From contig CAYVVW010000088.1 in the NCBI GenBank assembly GCA_964455335.1, positions 1 through 8,722 on the forward strand: a stretch of DNA of 8,722 nt. Direction: 5' to 3'. The notes under the pieces are model-generated. The model was not told the DNA's origin, searched no databases, and was given only the letters and a program-made list of their open reading frames with translations. The DNA comes from Marvinbryantia sp964455335 (GTDB taxonomy: Bacteria; Bacillota; Clostridia; Lachnospirales; Lachnospiraceae). The translations under genes and the position numbers were made by a program. This document shows positions 6,036 through 8,722 of this stretch, in pieces (the stretch's first letter is position 1; every line of letters begins with the position of its first letter).

Positions 6036-8722
6036 ATGACGGATACAGAGCAGAAACGCGCCGCCAAAAAATTTGCGGCGTTCTGGAAGGACAAGGGTTA
6101 TGAAAAAGGGCAGAGCCAGATTTTCTGGATCTCCCTTTTGCGGGATGTCTTTGGCATGGAGCACCCCGAGGAATTTATCCTGTTCGAGGAGCATGTGCAC
6201 TTGGACCACACCAGCTTCATTGACGGAACAATACCGGCGACAAAAGTACTGATCGAGCAAAAGGGGCTGGGGAAGGATCTGAACAAGCCCATCCGGCAGT
6301 CGGACGGGACATTGCTCAACCCTTTCCAGCAGGCGAAACGCTACATCACAGAGCTGCCGCTGTCCCAGCATCCCCGCTGGGTCGTGACTTGCAACTTTGC
6401 AGAGTTTTATGTCTACGACATGGAAAAGCCGGGTGGGGAGCCGGAGATCATTCGGCTCGCCGATCTGGAAAAGGAATACTACCGGCTTTCCTTTTTGGTG
6501 GATACCGGCAGCGACCATCTCAAGCGGGAAATGGAAGTTTCCATCGCCGCCGGCGAGATCGTCGGGCTTCTTTACGACGCGATCCTAAAACAGTACAAAG
6601 ACCCGACCAATGAAAACACGCTGCGCAGCCTGAACGTCCTTATGGTGCGGCTGGTGTTCTGCCTGTATGCGGAGGATGCCGGCGTGTTCGGGCGGCGCGG
6701 GATGTTCCATGACTACCTGAGCCGCTATGATGCGGTGCTTATCCGCAAAGCGCTGATCGAGCTGTTTCAGGTATTGGACACGGAACCAGATGCGCGCGAC
6801 CCCTACCTGGAGCCGGAACTCGCCGCCTTCCCCTATGTGAATGGCGGTCTGTTCGCCGACGAGAAAATAGAAATCCCCCTGTTCACCGACGAAATACGGG
6901 AGCTTCTGCTGCACAAGGCCAGCGAGGATTTCGACTGGTCGGAGATCAGCCCCACCATTTTCGGCGCGGTTTTTGAAAGCACCTTAAATCCAGAAACGCG
7001 GCGTTCCGGCGGGATGCATTATACTTCGATCGAAAATATTCACAAGGTCATCGATCCACTGTTTCTCGATGCGCTGAAAAAGGAACTCGAGGAGATCCAG
7101 GCCATTTCCATAGAGCGCGTCCGCAGGGCAAAACTGGCGGCATTTCAGCAAAAGCTGGCCGCTCCCCGATTTTTGGATCCTGCTGCTGGCTCCGGAAATT
7201 TTTTGACGGAGACCTACTTAAGCTTGCGTCGGCTGGAAAATGAAACGCTGTCTCTCCGATACAAGGGGCAGATGGTGTTGGAAGTCGTCAACCCGATCCA
7301 GGTGTCGATTGGCCAATTTTATGGGATTGAGATCAATGACTTTGCCGTGACGGTGGCGAAAACCGCGCTGTGGATCGCCGAGAGCCAGATGATGAAAGAG
7401 ACGGAAGCTGTCGTGCACATGTCCTTGGATTTTCTGCCGCTGAAGACACATGCGCATATCGTGGAGGGCAACGCCCTGCGGCTCGATTGGGAGCACATCG
7501 TGCCGAAACAGGAACTGACATACATCATGGGAAATCCGCCATTTGTCGGAAAGAAAGAGCAGACAAAAGAGCAAAAAAACGAATTGGTATCTTTGTTTGG
7601 TTCAAGAGAAAAAGGCGTCGGAAATCTCGATTATGTTACCGGCTGGTATGTGAAAGCCGCACACATGTTACGCCAAACAACTATCCGGGCAGCATTTGTT
7701 TCCACAAACTCCATCACACAAGGGGAACAAGTTCCAGTTTTTTGGAAATATATGCTGGATCAGGGCATTCATATTGATTTTGCGTACAGGACTTTTCGGT
7801 GGGACAGCGAAGCGAGTTTGAAAGCCCATGTGCATTGTGTCATTATCGGTTTCAGCACGGCGGCCAATTTTGAGCAAAAGCGGTTATTTTCAGAGGGACA
7901 TGTGAAATATGTCACCAACATTAACCCATATTTGGTTGACGCGCCTTCCGTTCTCATAGAAAGCAACGCGAAAAGTATTTGCGGCGCGCTTCCTATCTCA
8001 TATGGCAGCATGCCCATTGATGATGGCCACTTGATTTTGGATCAGGAAGATGTCGATGAACTTTTGAAAGAGAACGCGGAAAACCAGCGATTCATTCGCA
8101 GATACATGGGCGGCGCAGAACTGATTCAGGGAAAAAAGCGTTGGTGTCTATGGCTGGTTGGGGTCTCTCCAAAAGAATTGCTTTCATCCAAGTTTATCAT
8201 GGAACGGATTCGAAAAACGGAGGAGTTTCGCAAGAACAGCAACAGGCCGCAAACATGCGCGCTTGCAAGCACGCCGATGCTATTCGGGGAAATACGCCAG
8301 CCAAACAGCCAAATGCTGGTCATTCCGAAGGTTTCTTCTGAGCGCAGACGATATATCCCCATCGATTATATTTCGCCGGAAGTGATTGTGAATGGCAGTG
8401 CCTTGATCGTCCCTGCCGCAACCCTCTATCATTTCGGTGTCCTATCATCGAATGTGCACAACGCGTGGATGAGGGCCGTTGCTGGGCGCATGAAAAGTGA
8501 TTACCAGTATTCTAATACTGTCGTCTACAATAATTTCCCGTGGCCTGTTCCCACCGAGGCGCAGGAAGCGAAAATCAAGCAAACCGCACAGGCCATTTTG
8601 GATGCGCGTGCGCTCTACCGAGACGCAAGTCTCGCCGAACTCTATGATGAATTGGCCATGCCGCCGGAACTGCGCCGCGCCCATCAGGCGAACGACCGCG
8701 CCGTCATGCAGGCATACGGATT
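6036..8722 (+). CDS. MmeI/YeeA-like single-chain restriction-modification enzyme (partial at right edge)
   Basis: An 895-codon open frame, still open at the right edge, encoding a Type IIL/IIG-like fused endonuclease, adenine methyltransferase and specificity protein. The start is ATG at 6036, with AGGAGA at 6020-6025. In order: an N-terminal nuclease domain with FIDGTIPATKVLIEQK, giving D63-x10-E74-Q-K76, the counterpart of the D...ExK site of MmeI; a helical spacer to about 330; and a methyltransferase domain with motif I DPAAGSGNF (381-389), YGIEIN and motif IV NPPF (500-503). A target-recognition region follows, then a C-terminal segment with SDYQYSNTVVYNNFPWP and PPELRRAH, typical of this family. 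MmeI is 919 residues, so only a short tail is likely missing. The enzyme would methylate its own site and cut unmodified DNA, needing S-adenosylmethionine. Nuclease and methylase residues are all intact. GC falls from about 58% to about 44% just after NPPF. No separate methylase or specificity gene is seen. Confidence 0.92.
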   Translation, partial: MTDTEQKRAAKKFAAFWKDKGYEKGQSQIFWISLLRDVFGMEHPEEFILFEEHVHLDHTSFIDGTIPATKVLIEQKGLGKDLNKPIRQSDGTLLNPFQQAKRYITELPLSQHPRWVVTCNFAEFYVYDMEKPGGEPEIIRLADLEKEYYRLSFLVDTGSDHLKREMEVSIAAGEIVGLLYDAILKQYKDPTNENTLRSLNVLMVRLVFCLYAEDAGVFGRRGMFHDYLSRYDAVLIRKALIELFQVLDTEPDARDPYLEPELAAFPYVNGGLFADEKIEIPLFTDEIRELLLHKASEDFDWSEISPTIFGAVFESTLNPETRRSGGMHYTSIENIHKVIDPLFLDALKKELEEIQAISIERVRRAKLAAFQQKLAAPRFLDPAAGSGNFLTETYLSLRRLENETLSLRYKGQMVLEVVNPIQVSIGQFYGIEINDFAVTVAKTALWIAESQMMKETEAVVHMSLDFLPLKTHAHIVEGNALRLDWEHIVPKQELTYIMGNPPFVGKKEQTKEQKNELVSLFGSREKGVGNLDYVTGWYVKAAHMLRQTTIRAAFVSTNSITQGEQVPVFWKYMLDQGIHIDFAYRTFRWDSEASLKAHVHCVIIGFSTAANFEQKRLFSEGHVKYVTNINPYLVDAPSVLIESNAKSICGALPISYGSMPIDDGHLILDQEDVDELLKENAENQRFIRRYMGGAELIQGKKRWCLWLVGVSPKELLSSKFIMERIRKTEEFRKNSNRPQTCALASTPMLFGEIRQPNSQMLVIPKVSSERRRYIPIDYISPEVIVNGSALIVPAATLYHFGVLSSNVHNAWMRAVAGRMKSDYQYSNTVVYNNFPWPVPTEAQEAKIKQTAQAILDARALYRDASLAELYDELAMPPELRRAHQANDRAVMQAYG

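Noticed and set aside
5967..6518. A 183-codon minus-strand frame across the R-M gene start
   Set aside because: It overlaps the promoter and N-terminal codons of the R-M gene antisense, and its composition is that of a shadow frame.

Overview
This looks like a chromosomal segment from a Gram-positive, low-to-mid-GC bacterium, most likely a Clostridia-type Firmicute. The grounds are strong Gram-positive-style Shine-Dalgarno sequences (AGGAGGTG, GGAGGTG), a TTG start, consensus sigma-A promoters, and a YhaO/YhaN-type nuclease pair. Genus and species cannot be read from the sequence. A run of ten Ns at 5584-5593 shows the window comes from a scaffolded draft assembly.

Layout. (a) 1-272, minus: the N-terminal part of a small lipoprotein, running off the left edge. 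(b) 273-734: a gene-free stretch. It holds a ~152-bp repeat-built element (395-546) bounded by 8-bp inverted repeats and a block of strong overlapping hairpins (586-666). The outer end of the element supplies a perfect -35 box (TTGACA) for the lipoprotein promoter. (c) 735-5681, minus: an apparent three-gene run. It consists of an AAA ATPase with DUF4143 (4380-5681), a YhaO/SbcD-like metallophosphoesterase (3098-4204) and a YhaN/SbcC-like coiled-coil ATPase (735-3101). The last two overlap by TTGA and are almost certainly translationally coupled. A good promoter sits at 5796-5824. (d) 5697-6035: a divergent intergenic region with three direct repeats on a ~33-bp period between two outward promoters. 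(e) 6036-8722, plus: a very large MmeI/YeeA-like single-chain restriction-modification protein (Type IIL/IIG-like), 895 codons visible and still open at the right edge. Because it has no stop in the window, a scan that requires a stop codon would miss it.

How the genes may work together. The restriction-modification protein would methylate one sequence motif and cut foreign DNA lacking the mark. The YhaO/YhaN pair is an SbcCD/Rad50-Mre11-like system expected to process broken or unusual DNA ends. DUF4143 ATPases are widespread, multi-copy and of unclear role. The divergent grouping of an R-M enzyme with DNA-end-processing genes suggests an accessory or defence neighbourhood, but nothing in the sequence proves joint function. 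The most unusual signals are non-coding: the repeat-built element with outward -35 boxes, the 33-bp repeats between divergent promoters, a 42-bp tandem duplication over the 3' end of the DUF4143 gene, and a GC drop inside the R-M gene starting at its catalytic NPPF motif.
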